Of a stretch of DNA of 64,000 nt, positions 52,648 to 62,215 are shown piece by piece (position 1 is the stretch's first letter; each line of letters opens with the position of its first letter). The notes below the pieces were generated by a model, which made no database searches, was not told the DNA's origin, and worked only from the letters and a program-made list of their open reading frames with translations. The position numbers were made by a program, and so were the translations under genes. The stretch is from JAJEFO01 sp965208685 (GTDB taxonomy: Bacteria > Pseudomonadota > Alphaproteobacteria > Rhodobacterales > Rhodobacteraceae): contig CBDBPL010000007.1 of assembly GCA_965208685.1 (NCBI GenBank), positions 2,356,001 through 2,420,000 on the forward strand, given 5' to 3'.

Positions 52648-53736
52648 TCAAGTCAGGCCAAGAACACGGTTGCGCTGGTTCGAGTACTCGATCTCCGCCA
52701 CAGCCTGCCAGGTACCGATTTCTCTGAGCGCAGCCTGGAAGGCATCGTTGATCTCGGCCGCAAGCGGGGAGTGATCCCGGGTCTCGGCGAACACTTCGGC
52801 AGCGGCGTCACCGAAGGCATCCCAGACATCGTCGTTGAACGCGCGCACCTGAACGCCGTGGTCGTTCACGAGACGGGCAAGGTATTCTCCGTTGTTGGCC
52901 CAAGTTTCCTCAGGCTGAGCGGCATGCTCCTCCAAGCAGGCAGCCGTGATGAGCGCCTTCTCCCAGTCGCTCAGCCCGCCCCACCAAGACGCATTCATGC
53001 CGAACCCGAGACACGAACCTGGCTCATGCATGCCAGTGGTGTAGTAGAACTTCGCAGCCTCGTAGAACTTCATGAAGTAGTCGTTGTAAGGGCCAACCCA
53101 TTCGGTGGCGTCAACAGCGCCCGAAACGAGGTTCTCGTAGATCTGGCCGCCAGGCAGCGAGACCGTCGAGACACCCAATTTCGACATCACGGTTCCGCCC
53201 AGGCCAGGGATACGCATCTTCAGGCCCTGAAGGTCGTCCGGGCTGTTGATCTCCTTGTTGAACCAGCCGCCGGCCTGTGCGCCTGTAGAACCACATGGAA
53301 TGGCCTTCAGTCCGAAATCGCCGGCAAGCTTGTCCCAGAGATCCTGACCTCCCTTGAACTTGATCCAGGCATTCCACTCCGTGGTCGTCATCCCGAACGG
53401 CACTGCAGTAAAATAGCCGTAGCCCGGATGCTTCCCGATCCAGTAGTACTCGGCGGCAATGTAGGCCTGCGAGTTGCCCGAGGCCACTTCGTCGAAAACG
53501 TCGAAGGCGCCAACGCGCTCGCCCGCCGCGAAATACTCGGTCTGGATGGCGCCCTGGCTCAGCTCTGTAATGCGCGCAGCCAGGCGCTGGGCGCTGAGGC
53601 CGAGGCCGGGAAAGTCCCGGGGCCAGGTCGAAACGATGGTAAGGTTGCGTGCGCTTTGCGCGTTCACCATCGGCGCAGCAAGCGCGGTACCTGCCGTGCC
53701 GAGTGCCGCGGCTCTCAGAAACTTGCGACGTTGCAT
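52648..53736 (-). CDS. dctP: TRAP transporter solute-binding protein (TakP/FcbT1 class)
   Basis: A 362-residue periplasmic binding protein with a twin-arginine-type signal (MQRRKFLRAAALGTAGTALA, cleavage near NAQS). It belongs to the class of TakP (2-oxo acids) and FcbT1 (4-chlorobenzoate): GGWFNKEINSPDDLQGLKMR with the substrate-binding Arg, GQIYENLVSGAVDATEWVGP and a C-terminal long helix. The ATG at 53736 has GGAGGAAAG upstream; earlier in-frame starts add no signal-like sequence. First gene of the operon. Carboxylate binding is likely, the specific ligand is not known. Confidence 0.93.
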   Translation of the reverse strand: MQRRKFLRAAALGTAGTALAAPMVNAQSARNLTIVSTWPRDFPGLGLSAQRLAARITELSQGAIQTEYFAAGERVGAFDVFDEVASGNSQAYIAAEYYWIGKHPGYGYFTAVPFGMTTTEWNAWIKFKGGQDLWDKLAGDFGLKAIPCGSTGAQAGGWFNKEINSPDDLQGLKMRIPGLGGTVMSKLGVSTVSLPGGQIYENLVSGAVDATEWVGPYNDYFMKFYEAAKFYYTTGMHEPGSCLGFGMNASWWGGLSDWEKALITAACLEEHAAQPEETWANNGEYLARLVNDHGVQVRAFNDDVWDAFGDAAAEVFAETRDHSPLAAEINDAFQAALREIGTWQAVAEIEYSNQRNRVLGLT

Positions 53737-54599
53737 TTTGTATCTTTCCTCCTGATGTGTCGTCGTAAAGTTGTAGAGACAGGAATGCCTGTCCATGCAG
53801 GGCGAGAAAGTAAAGAGAAAGCGAAGAGATGCAACCATTTCCTTTGCTGCATTTTCGGAAGGACACGGCGCGATTCAATGCCTCTTGCACTGGTCCCCGG
53901 AGAACAGGAGCCAACAGTCGCCCGCCTTCGTGGCGCTCGGCCGGATTCAGGCTTCTTGGCAAGGGAGTCCACCTGCCACGGCACGTGCGTATCGACCGTC
54001 CCCTTCGAGCATGCAGGAAGACGGCGAGCGTGAAGCCGTTCAGGCCGGGATGGCTGACGCAATCAGGGCGAGCATGCAGACGCGTCGTTCCGAGTTCATC
54101 GAAAAGGATGAAAGCGACATGAAGTTCGATGACGTCCGTCGTCGGCTGAAGCGAAAGTGAAGAGAAAAGGGCTTCTCCGCCACCTGGAATGGCGGATGAT
54201 CTCGTCAACCGTGCGGGAACCGGAATCGCGCCACGGACGAGTGATGGGGTCGAGACCGTGATTCAGATGCTGCATGCGGCGCCGCCCAGGCACTCTCTTC
54301 GAAACGGGATTGCACGCGGTCTTGTTGCCATCCCTGCAGCGGACCAAGGCTTGGTCTTCTTCGTGGTGCATGATGAGCACAAATTGGTCCGCACTACTCG
54401 CATCGGCCACACGGAGGTCGCCTGGATTCGGGTTGCGCAAGGCAGTTCGTCCCGGCGCCACTTCGATCACTGCAGAATTGGGGCTGGCAACTTGGAGACC
54501 GGCATGCAATCGCGTTGCGTGCACGCCATCGTGGCGCGGCATTGCGCCCGCACTGTCCTGCGCGCGAGCGATTTCGTCAAGACCGTGACCCGTCCTCCG
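53737..54599. other. Intergenic region between dctP and rpsI, possibly with decayed small genes
   Basis: About 860 bp, large for this window. The first 50 bp are the dctP leader. A plus-strand frame ends at 54160 with an ATG at 54012: MQEDGEREAVQAGMADAIRA and onward to DDVRRRLKRK. It looks like a short basic tail as in ParD-like antitoxins, with another frame starting at its stop, but I cannot match either to a family. No tRNA or clear terminator seen. Confidence 0.35.
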
Positions 54600-55112
54600 T
54601 CAGCGCTTGGAGAACTGGAAGCTCTTGCGTGCCTTGGCCTTGCCGTATTTCTTGCGCTCCACCACGCGGCTGTCGCGGGTCAGGAAACCCGCGGCCTTGA
54701 GTGCCGCGCGATACCTGGGATCATAGAGCTGAAGCGCCTTTGAGATCCCGTGCTTCACAGCCCCCGCCTGCCCGGAAAGACCACCGCCCTTGACCGTCGC
54801 CATGACGTCGAATTCGCCGTCAACGCCAGCAATTTTGAAGGGCTGCCGCAGGATCATCTGCTGCACGGGACGCGCAAAATACTCGTCTATGTCCTTGCCA
54901 TTGACGACCACCCTTCCCGAGCCCGGCTTGATCCAGACACGGGCCACGGCCTCCTTGCGCTTTCCGGTCGCGTATGACCGGCCAAACTCGTCGCGGACGG
55001 GCTCGCGGGCAGGTTCCGGCTCGGTGGCCGCGACCTGCATGTCCGCAAGAACGCCTTCGGCCAATCCTGCGGTTTCCATCGGATGGTTTTCCACTGCGAC
55101 GTCTTCGGCCAT
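54600..55112 (-). CDS. rpsI: 30S ribosomal protein S9 (uS9)
   Basis: Ribosomal protein of the small subunit head whose C-terminal tail reaches the P site. The 170 residues comprise an acidic N-terminal extension of about 45, as in many alphaproteobacteria, and the S9 core from YATGKRKEAVARVWIKPG to the basic AKARKSFQFSKR end. It is preceded by rplM with a 4-bp gap, the universal L13-S9 pair. Confidence 0.98.
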   Translation of the reverse strand: MAEDVAVENHPMETAGLAEGVLADMQVAATEPEPAREPVRDEFGRSYATGKRKEAVARVWIKPGSGRVVVNGKDIDEYFARPVQQMILRQPFKIAGVDGEFDVMATVKGGGLSGQAGAVKHGISKALQLYDPRYRAALKAAGFLTRDSRVVERKKYGKAKARKSFQFSKR

Positions 55113-55116
55113 CGAT

Positions 55117-55575
55117 TCAGCTCCGGGTGTTCTTCTTGTTAAGGGACTTCACGTCGAGCACTTCCGGCTTCTGCGCGTCATGCGGGTGCTCAGTCCCGGC
55201 ATAGACACGGAGATTCGTCATTTGCTTTCGAGACAGGCGGTTCCTGGGAAGCATGCGCTTGACGGCCTGCATCACCGCACGCTCGGGATGCGCACCATCA
55301 AGAATCTCGCCAGTCGTCCGTGACTTGATTCCGCCTGGATAACCAGTGTGCCAGTAGTTCGGCTTCTCGCGCTTCTTGCCAGTCAATTGAACCTTGTCGG
55401 CATTGACGACGATGACGTTATCGCCCATGTCCATGTGCGGCGTGTACGTCACCTTGTGCTTGCCGCGCAGGCGCGTTGCGACGATCGAGGCGAGGCGCCC
55501 CAATACGACTCCTTCGGCGTCGATCAGAATCCAATTCTTGTCAATCTCCGCCGGAGTTGCGGTGAACGTGCCCAT
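55117..55575 (-). CDS. rplM: 50S ribosomal protein L13 (uL13)
   Basis: Early-assembly protein of the large subunit. The 152 residues carry WILIDAEGVVLGRLASIVA, GDNVIVVNADKVQLTGKK and RMLPRNRLSRKQMTNLRVYAG. Begins MGTFTATPAEIDKNW. First gene of the rplM-rpsI operon. Confidence 0.98.
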   Translation of the reverse strand: MGTFTATPAEIDKNWILIDAEGVVLGRLASIVATRLRGKHKVTYTPHMDMGDNVIVVNADKVQLTGKKREKPNYWHTGYPGGIKSRTTGEILDGAHPERAVMQAVKRMLPRNRLSRKQMTNLRVYAGTEHPHDAQKPEVLDVKSLNKKNTRS

Positions 55576-55822
55576 GTGTCTTCCCGGTTCGAGGAGTTCG
55601 TGAATGCGCGGGTTCTACGCGTATTTTTGCGGCAGTCAAGGGCGGCAAACGTGTTTTTTTCCTTGCCTCCGGGGCGACAACAATGACGTGAAAGGGTGGC
55701 ACAAAGCCTTGGCAGGTGCCTCTCCCGATCCGTCCGAGGAGCGCTGCCCGGCCCCCGCCGGCCAGGTGCTGGCACCTCCGAAAGCGCGTCGCGGAATCAG
55801 CTTCCAATCCGCCTCCGACCGG

Positions 55823-57643
55823 TCAGTCGCCTTCGGCCCTTTCTTCAAGCGCAAGCCATTCTGCTTCGGCGGCGTCCAGTTGCGCCTGCCTGTCGGTCAA
55901 CGCGTCGGCAGCCTTCCGAAACCTGACCGGATCGCGGGCATAGAATTCCGGATCTGACATGAGATTGCTCAACTTTGCAATCTCGGCCTCAAGCCGGGCG
56001 ATGATGCCGGGAAGCTCGTCCAGGCGGTGAGTTTCCGTGAAACTCAGCCCCCGCGTCCTTGCCAGTTTCGTCTCTCGTCTCTTGTGAGGCTTTCGCTCCT
56101 TCGCCGACGGCGAACGGGTGGATGCACGCGCGGTCGCGTGGTCCGGGCGAGGAAAGTCCATCCAGCCGCCTGCGTGAACCGTGATTCGACCATCTCCTTC
56201 GAACGCCAAGGTCCTGGTCGCCACTCGCTCGACGAAGTCCCGGTCGTGGCTGACGAACAAGACCGTGGCATCGCTGCCGATGAGAAGGTTCCTCAAGAGA
56301 TCCAGCGTCTCCATGTCCAGGTCGTTCGTGGGTTCGTCCAGCACCAGGAGGTTTGCGGGCCTTGCCATGATGCGCGCAAGCAGAAGACGCGCCTTTTCGC
56401 CACCGGAGAGAGACCGGACCGGAGCCCTGGCCTGCGTCTCGTCGAACAGGAATTCCTTCAGGTAGGTCACGACATGCCGCGGTCGGCCGCGAACCATGAC
56501 CTGGTCCGCTCGCCCCGGAAGGCGCATCGCCTTGTCGCCCGTCAGGCTCTCCCAAAGCGTCACATCGGGATCAAGTTCGGCGCGGTGCTGATCGAATACC
56601 GCAAGCTCGACATTCGTGCCCAGCTCGATTCTGCCCTCATCCGGTTCGGCGCGGCCAGAAAGCAGTTCGATCATTGCGGTCTTTCCCACACCGTTGGGAC
56701 CTACCAGGGCAACCCGGTCTCCACGGGTCACTCGCAGCGAAAAGTCCTGACAAATCACCTTGCCGTCGAATTTCTTGGATATCCCTCGCGCTTCGATGAC
56801 CCGCTTGCCCGACCTCGGCCCGGACACCGGGTCCATCTTTGCGGTTTCCTGGCGCAAGACCTGGTTCGCGCGCTCAGTCCGCATCGCTTCCAGAGCCCGC
56901 ACGCGCCCCAGGTCCCGCCGCCGACGTGCGCTGATGCCCTCGACCGCCCACTTGCTTTCGCCCAGGATCTTGCGGTCGAGCTTGTGCCGTACCACGTCCT
57001 CGGCCGCCCAAACCTGGTCGCGCCAGTCCTCGAAACCTGCGAAGCCGCCTTCGCGTCGGCGCACGACTCCCCTGTCGATCCAGATCGTCGCGCGCGTGAG
57101 CGCACGAAGGAAGGCACGGTCGTGACTGATCACGACGAAGGCGCGGCCGGATTCGTTCAGGTGCGCCTCAAGCCAGGCAATCGATTCGATGTCCAGATGG
57201 TTCGTTGGCTCGTCAAGCAGCATGAGTTCGGGCGCTTGCGCAATGAGCCTGGCCAGCCCGGCTTTCCGCCGAGCGCCGCCTGAAGCAGCCTCGACACGTG
57301 CATCGACATCGAGTTTCAGCCCGTCGGCCGCCGCATCCACACGCCAATGCTCCGAGGCCTCAACGCCTCGGGTCGCCAGGTCGCCCAGCGTCACGCAACC
57401 CTGCATGTCAGGCTCCTGCTCCATGTAGCCTACGCTGTCGCCTGACGAAAGCGCCCGTTCGCCCTCGTCAACATCGACCAGGCCAGCAATGACCTTCAGA
57501 AGGGTGGACTTGCCGGAACCGTTCCGTCCGACCAGTGCCATGCGGTCTCCGGGCTGGATGATCAGCGAGAGATCCTCAAAGAGCGGGTTGCCGCCGAATG
57601 TCAGCGCGATGCCGGTCAGTTGCAGGAGCGGTGCACGTGCCAT
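55823..57643 (-). CDS. ABC-F family ATPase (Uup-like)
   Basis: A soluble twin-ATPase of 606 residues without membrane domain; ABC-F proteins act on the ribosome. Site 1 has GRNGSGKST (about 39-47) and LLDEPTNHLDIESI; site 2 has GPNGVGKTAM, LSGGEKARLLLARIM and VLDEPTNDLDMETL, with the family linker between. A C-terminal coiled coil (about 540-606) places it with Uup/EttA-like members. Complete. In front of its start lies a group II intron relic. Confidence 0.93.
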   Translation of the reverse strand: MARAPLLQLTGIALTFGGNPLFEDLSLIIQPGDRMALVGRNGSGKSTLLKVIAGLVDVDEGERALSSGDSVGYMEQEPDMQGCVTLGDLATRGVEASEHWRVDAAADGLKLDVDARVEAASGGARRKAGLARLIAQAPELMLLDEPTNHLDIESIAWLEAHLNESGRAFVVISHDRAFLRALTRATIWIDRGVVRRREGGFAGFEDWRDQVWAAEDVVRHKLDRKILGESKWAVEGISARRRRDLGRVRALEAMRTERANQVLRQETAKMDPVSGPRSGKRVIEARGISKKFDGKVICQDFSLRVTRGDRVALVGPNGVGKTAMIELLSGRAEPDEGRIELGTNVELAVFDQHRAELDPDVTLWESLTGDKAMRLPGRADQVMVRGRPRHVVTYLKEFLFDETQARAPVRSLSGGEKARLLLARIMARPANLLVLDEPTNDLDMETLDLLRNLLIGSDATVLFVSHDRDFVERVATRTLAFEGDGRITVHAGGWMDFPRPDHATARASTRSPSAKERKPHKRRETKLARTRGLSFTETHRLDELPGIIARLEAEIAKLSNLMSDPEFYARDPVRFRKAADALTDRQAQLDAAEAEWLALEERAEGD

Positions 57644-57659
57644 GCCGGCGGGCTACGTG

Positions 57660-57820
57660 GGTCTCCTGTTTTGGTCAAGCGTGACCGTCCGGCGACTTCC
57701 ATCATTGCCTTGACGAGCCCGAGCGTCCTGCCGTCGCCGACACGACGGGCGATGCTCATCAACGGTCCGGCGTGCGGAATATCGCCGAAGCACTTGGACA
57801 GGCCGCAGGCCGCAATCTCG
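57660..57820 (-). pseudogene. Group II intron reverse transcriptase fragment
   Basis: The frame reads GLSKCFGDIPHAGPLMSIAR followed by RVGDGRTLGLVKAMMEVAG, matching the RT domain segment DLSKYFDTIPH...LMKSVARRI.D..VL.LIK.WL of intron-encoded maturases. The first catalytic Asp region is altered (ACG for DAD/DL) and the YADD part is missing. A short relic about 20 bp upstream of the ABC-F gene. Confidence 0.6.
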
Positions 57821-57924
57821 TTTTGCCCCGAGTTCAGGAGGCCTGGGACGCGCCTGACCGCATCCATCACGCTCCGTCCAGGTGGGCAGGCATGCACCAC
57901 GTCCGGGCTTCAGGTCCCCAGTCG

Positions 57925-60129
57925 TCACGTGTGTGCGTGCCGTCCGAGTTCGATGGTGAGGAGATATCGATAGAGCTTCACGATCAGCTGCTCTTCATTC
58001 TCTTCCAGCCACAGCCGGGCGGCAGGGGTCAGCATCATCGTTCGGCAGGGCTGGTCCGCAATCATGGCGGTCTCGGCTGAATGCGCGCCGAAGGCGCCCC
58101 TCAGCTCGACCGCATCGCCTGGCCCGCATTGAAACAGCCGCGCGCCCGTGGAATCGAAGGCGGAGGCTTGGCCCCTTGTCAGCAGTTGCAAGCCCTTCTG
58201 CGGCTCGCCAATCGATACAAGGGCCTCGCCAGCGTCGTATTCGCAAGGTTCCAGCCAGTCGCGGAGTTCATCGACCATGTCCTCGAACACGACCTGCCTG
58301 TCGAGATGGCGCTCCATGTCGCCGACGACACGTTCCAGCAAAGTGTCACCCGGATCCCCGTCTGCGGCGGGGTCGGGCCTCCAGGCGGCAAGAACGATGT
58401 CCTCGCAGCGCTCCAAGGCATGGTCTGCGTCCGGCTCGAACAGCAGGTTTTCGTGAATGGCGGACGGAAGACTGCGCTCGAGTCCGTTCTCGAGCTTCTC
58501 CGACGCTGCGCTCAGCACCACCCGGGCTCCGACCGCCTGCGCGGCATGCATGAACCTGCACAGCCCGTTGATGGCCGAGAAATCGAAACCCGACACGGCT
58601 CCGAAATCCAGCAGGATGCAGGCCGGCCTTGGGGTGTTGTCCAGGGACTGCTTGAGGCGGTCCAACAGGGGACCGACGCTGCCGAAGAAGACATACCCAC
58701 GCAGGTGGTACGCCTGTATCCGTTCTCCCTCCGCCCGCAGTATGGCTCGATCGGGAATGGAGCGACTCCTGTTGCTATGTCGCTCGCGGGCGGTGTAGTC
58801 GGCTTCGATCAAGTCCACGCGGCTGAGGCGGACGGCGAAGAACACCATGGTGATCAGCATTCCGACGCCCACCCCCTCGAGAAAGCCAAAGGACACGACG
58901 GTGGCGGCGATCAGAAGGAGAATTGCGTATTCGGTCCAAGGCAGTCGCCTGCGGCTTTTCACGATCCACTCATCCAGCAGGCCAAGGCCGAGGAAGAGCA
59001 ACATCCCTGCGATGAGCGGCACGGGAACCAGGTTCAAGAGTGAGTCGCCCATGAGAACGACGGAGCCAATCAGCAAGGCGGTCACGATGCCGGTCAGCCG
59101 GGTTTCCGCTCCGAACCTGTCGCTGAGAATCGAAAAGGTGAATATCAGGCTTCCACCTGGACCGGCGCCCAAGCCGGCGATCACCCCTGCACCGCCTGCC
59201 GCCTTGAACTCTCCATTCCACTCCAGCTCCAGGTTCGTGGCAAGTTCAAGGGCGCTCAAGTGCACTGCCACGGCGATCAGGGTTACCACGATCAGGGTCA
59301 GGATGTTGGGAACTTGGGCGGCCACAGCGGCCCAGTCCACGCGCGCCAAATCGCCGGACTGGAAGGGATGCCACAGGCCTCCTTCCGCGGTGCCGGCAAA
59401 CAGCAGGCCTGCTGCGCGGGCCTCATCCCCCGAAACCCCGAGACCGGCAAGGACAAGATGATAGAACATGGCGATGAGCAGGAAACTCGCCGGCAGAATG
59501 AAATGATTGCTCCAACGCTTCGTGGCAAGAACGAGGCCGAAACCGTAGACGACGCCCGGAGTCCATCTCCACAGCGCACCAGGCTCCAGGAGAGAGGAGA
59601 CGGTTTGCCCGTCCGGCGTGACTCCCATCAGCGACAGGGCGGCCACGCACAGCAGTACCCCCGTCCCGGCGATGAACCCGCCCGCAACGGAATAGGGGAT
59701 GAACCGGACCAAGTTGGCGAGGCGAAAACGCCCGACCATCAGAAAACAGATGCCCGTCGCCACTGCTCCGATGATCACGACCGTAGCCGTGGTCACGAAA
59801 CGCGCGACCGCATCGCCCTCCACAACGATAGTTGACGCGATCATGACCAGTACCATCGAGGACGGCACCGAGATCATCGAAATCGCGCCGCGGTAGCCGC
59901 TTGTCAGGGCGATCCACAGGCAGACGACGAATCCGCCGAACAGCACCATGATCGTGCCCTGGGACAGGAACGGCACCAATGGGCCTGAGAACACGAGGGC
60001 CCCCACGGAAATCAGGTATGCAGAGCCGATCACGCCCACGACCATGCCGACCGACAGCGCAGGGAACAGGTTGTCCGAGAGCGCGTCAGCGCGGAGTTCG
60101 GCTATCAAGTTCATGGGCGGCGATCTCAT
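57925..60129 (-). CDS. SulP anion transporter with STAS and cyclic-nucleotide-binding domains
   Basis: A 734-residue inner-membrane protein. Residues about 20-420 are a SulP transport domain with roughly ten or more spans; 470-580 a STAS domain (ILLDFGAVSGFDFSAINGL); 610-730 a cyclic-nucleotide-binding-like domain (EALVSIGEPQKGLQLLTRGQ, QCGPGDAVELRG). Such proteins import sulfate, bicarbonate or carboxylates, and the third domain suggests control by a nucleotide second messenger, although the usual phosphate-binding Arg of true cNMP sites is not evident. The ATG at 60129 overlaps the stop of a small upstream frame (ATGA); a second ATG at 60114 is possible. Confidence 0.9.
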   Translation of the reverse strand: MRSPPMNLIAELRADALSDNLFPALSVGMVVGVIGSAYLISVGALVFSGPLVPFLSQGTIMVLFGGFVVCLWIALTSGYRGAISMISVPSSMVLVMIASTIVVEGDAVARFVTTATVVIIGAVATGICFLMVGRFRLANLVRFIPYSVAGGFIAGTGVLLCVAALSLMGVTPDGQTVSSLLEPGALWRWTPGVVYGFGLVLATKRWSNHFILPASFLLIAMFYHLVLAGLGVSGDEARAAGLLFAGTAEGGLWHPFQSGDLARVDWAAVAAQVPNILTLIVVTLIAVAVHLSALELATNLELEWNGEFKAAGGAGVIAGLGAGPGGSLIFTFSILSDRFGAETRLTGIVTALLIGSVVLMGDSLLNLVPVPLIAGMLLFLGLGLLDEWIVKSRRRLPWTEYAILLLIAATVVSFGFLEGVGVGMLITMVFFAVRLSRVDLIEADYTARERHSNRSRSIPDRAILRAEGERIQAYHLRGYVFFGSVGPLLDRLKQSLDNTPRPACILLDFGAVSGFDFSAINGLCRFMHAAQAVGARVVLSAASEKLENGLERSLPSAIHENLLFEPDADHALERCEDIVLAAWRPDPAADGDPGDTLLERVVGDMERHLDRQVVFEDMVDELRDWLEPCEYDAGEALVSIGEPQKGLQLLTRGQASAFDSTGARLFQCGPGDAVELRGAFGAHSAETAMIADQPCRTMMLTPAARLWLEENEEQLIVKLYRYLLTIELGRHAHT

Positions 60130-60422
60130 TGCACTGCCGTGATGCTGCGTTGGGTGGAAACGAGCCCGACATCAGGCTGTCGCCGGTTGCGGCCGTCGTA
60201 CAGGGGCGTCCGGGGCATGTGCGCGGGATTGTCTTGGGAGATCGCATGCATTGCCGGCACCGGCCGTCGCCGACAGGTTCGCTGCGCGACTCCGACCCGG
60301 TTGCCTGCGATGCCCGGCATCTGTCCCGTCGCAAAACGGATGCGGGCCACCATCTGCAGCGTTGCGCCAGCAAAGCGCGGGTTCGCGATTTCAAGTTCCA
60401 GCCTCGGTTCGTCTTTCGTCAT
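60126..60422 (-). CDS. Small hypothetical protein coupled to the SulP gene
   Basis: A 98-codon frame beginning MTKDEPRLELEIANPRFAGA. Support is positional: GGAGAGG lies seven bases before the ATG and its TGA overlaps the SulP ATG as ATGA. The second half is rich in Arg, Pro and His and resembles no family I know. It could be a leader-type coupled gene or chance. Nothing else is found in the 200 bp up to olsB. Confidence 0.35.
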   Translation of the reverse strand: MTKDEPRLELEIANPRFAGATLQMVARIRFATGQMPGIAGNRVGVAQRTCRRRPVPAMHAISQDNPAHMPRTPLYDGRNRRQPDVGLVSTQRSITAVQ

Positions 60423-60632
60423 GCTTGCCTCTCCATCCAGGCTTCACGGAACTTTCGCGCCGTCTCGGCTAATGGCAGTCCGCTGCCTAACGTAGCTCAT
60501 CCCTATGTAATTTGTGTCAATTCTTCGATGAATGTAATGTTGATTTGGTGTCCGTCCCGTCAGTGCGGCCCCGGGAAGAGCACCACGGTTCTCTCGGTGA
60601 ACCCTACGGGAGCTGCCGGTCAGTGTCGCAGA

Positions 60633-61472
60633 TCAGGGGCAGCCGCCGGATCGGGCCTCCCGAGTGTCGCTTGGATTCAGGGCGCTTGAAAGAGCGTCAT
60701 CCGCCATGCAGAATTCGCGCCCGTAAGGTGAGACCGCGGCCGCGCGCAGCAGACGCGCTCGCCCCGGTGGGATGGAATCAACCTCTAAGCCGGTGAACAC
60801 GTGAAGCGTGTTCAGGTCCCGGTCAATGACGGCATGATCGCTGACCCAGCCACCCATGGACAGGTAGCTTCTAAGCAGGGGCGGCATCGAACACAGCGCC
60901 AAGCGTCGGTCAGGCTCTGCCCGCAGTCGCTGCGCGAACCTGAACACGTTCGGCGACTTGATCCGGGGAAGCCAGTGCCGTGGCGCGAGATGCCGCGCTT
61001 TCAGCATGGCAAATGCGTCTCTGTAGTTTCCGCCATCGGTTCCGTCAAACGATGAGCATCCGAAGAGCAGCTTGATCCCTTCCCGGTCAACGAACGCAGC
61101 AAGGGCGCTCCATGCCACACGCAAGATGCCGGGTTCGCTTTCGCCCGGCGCCACGCAGAACCGGCCCATCTCGACCATTGGCTGGCGGAACCGGGAGAGG
61201 CCCTTCAGCCCGTAGTGCTGCGCCGAATAGCTCTTTCCGATCTCGGCCCCGGATCCAAGCCGCAGCAGCCGAAACGTGGCGACGACCCGACCGCTGGCAA
61301 CATCGTCGACAAGGAGGTGGCGGCAAATGCCGTCAAAGGAATCCGCATCGAGCCCGTTCGGACGGTCCATGGCATCCCGGCCCGCAATGAAGGCTCTATA
61401 TCGAAGCCGCTGTGCGGCCTCGATATCTTTTGGTGCTGTCGCGATGCGGGTCCTGTACTTCGCGCGCGCCAT
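60633..61472 (-). CDS. olsB: L-ornithine N(alpha)-acyltransferase
   Basis: OlsB transfers a 3-hydroxyacyl chain from ACP to ornithine, the first step in phosphorus-free ornithine lipids. The 279-residue GNAT-fold protein has RLRYRAFIAGRDAMDRPNGL, DSFDGICRHLLVDD, RVVATFRLL, MVEMGRFCV and LFGCSSFDGTD as in the family. The ATG at 61472 has AAGAGGAG upstream. The partner acyltransferase olsA is not next to it. Divergent from msrB. Confidence 0.92.
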   Translation of the reverse strand: MARAKYRTRIATAPKDIEAAQRLRYRAFIAGRDAMDRPNGLDADSFDGICRHLLVDDVASGRVVATFRLLRLGSGAEIGKSYSAQHYGLKGLSRFRQPMVEMGRFCVAPGESEPGILRVAWSALAAFVDREGIKLLFGCSSFDGTDGGNYRDAFAMLKARHLAPRHWLPRIKSPNVFRFAQRLRAEPDRRLALCSMPPLLRSYLSMGGWVSDHAVIDRDLNTLHVFTGLEVDSIPPGRARLLRAAAVSPYGREFCMADDALSSALNPSDTREARSGGCP

Positions 61473-61566
61473 GTTCTCCTCTTGGTGAATCCTGATCGCC
61501 AGCTTAAGTTTCGCATGGGCCATGGTACCGCACAACCGTGACGGCAACGCAACAAGGGGAACTCAA

Positions 61567-61968
61567 GTGGAGAAGATCGCAAAATCCGATGAAGAGTGGC
61601 GCGACCAATTGGATGGGCTGGCATACGACGTCCTCAGGAAACACAAGACCGAACGCGCCTTCACGCATGACAGTTTCCCGAAGGATCCGGGCGTGTTCAG
61701 GTGCAAGGGCTGTGGATCACGCCTTTTTGACCAAGCCCACAAGTTCGACAGCGGCACCGGATGGCCGTCCTTCTACCGGCCGATCGACGACGACATGATC
61801 GGCGAGCGCGAGGATCGCAGTTTCTTCATGCGCAGGACCGAGGTGCATTGCTCACGTTGCGACGGGCACCTGGGGCATGTGTTCCCCGACGGCCCGAAGC
61901 CGACGGGTCTTCGCTATTGCATCAATGGCGTTGCACTCAACTTCGAGCCCGGAACGGAAGGCGACTAG
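61567..61968 (+). CDS. msrB: Peptide-methionine (R)-S-oxide reductase
   Basis: MsrB repairs R-methionine sulfoxide in proteins. The 133 residues have two zinc CxxC pairs (CKGC, CSRC), SGTGWPSFYRP, DGHLGHVFPDGP and the catalytic Cys in RYCINGVALNF. The GTG start at 61567 has AAGGGGAA in good distance, and no better start is present. Cytosolic. Confidence 0.96.
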   Translation: MEKIAKSDEEWRDQLDGLAYDVLRKHKTERAFTHDSFPKDPGVFRCKGCGSRLFDQAHKFDSGTGWPSFYRPIDDDMIGEREDRSFFMRRTEVHCSRCDGHLGHVFPDGPKPTGLRYCINGVALNFEPGTEGD

Positions 61969-61981
61969 GGCGCGTTGACAA

Positions 61982-62116
61982 TCATGTTGCCGCGATCACG
62001 CCGTCGACGAGATGAGTCCCCGGCGTGGTGATTCCGGGATCGGTCGCCTTGCCGGGCAGCATGGGCTCGATCCGCACCCACATGGCGTCGGTCAGCACCG
62101 TCCTGTCCGCATTCAT
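61982..62116 (-). pseudogene. IS5-family transposase N-terminal fragment
   Basis: MNADRTVLTDAMWVRIEPML followed by PGKATDPGI matches the first 45 residues of IS5/IS427-group transposases (usually VLTDAQWARIEPLLPGKAGDPG). The DDE domain is missing. The relic fills the space between msrB and bamE. Confidence 0.7.
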
Positions 62117-62215
62117 CTTGCCACCTGCTCGTCCTGCCTGGGCCGCCATTTCGGAGTGCATTGCGGCGCAGATGGCATCGGTCCGCCCGAAACGCAACTC
62201 GATTGTCAGCGCGTC

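Noticed and set aside
53990..54300. A ParD/ParE toxin-antitoxin pair
   Set aside because: The short basic tail is only vaguely antitoxin-like and the following frame lacks a recognisable toxin fold.
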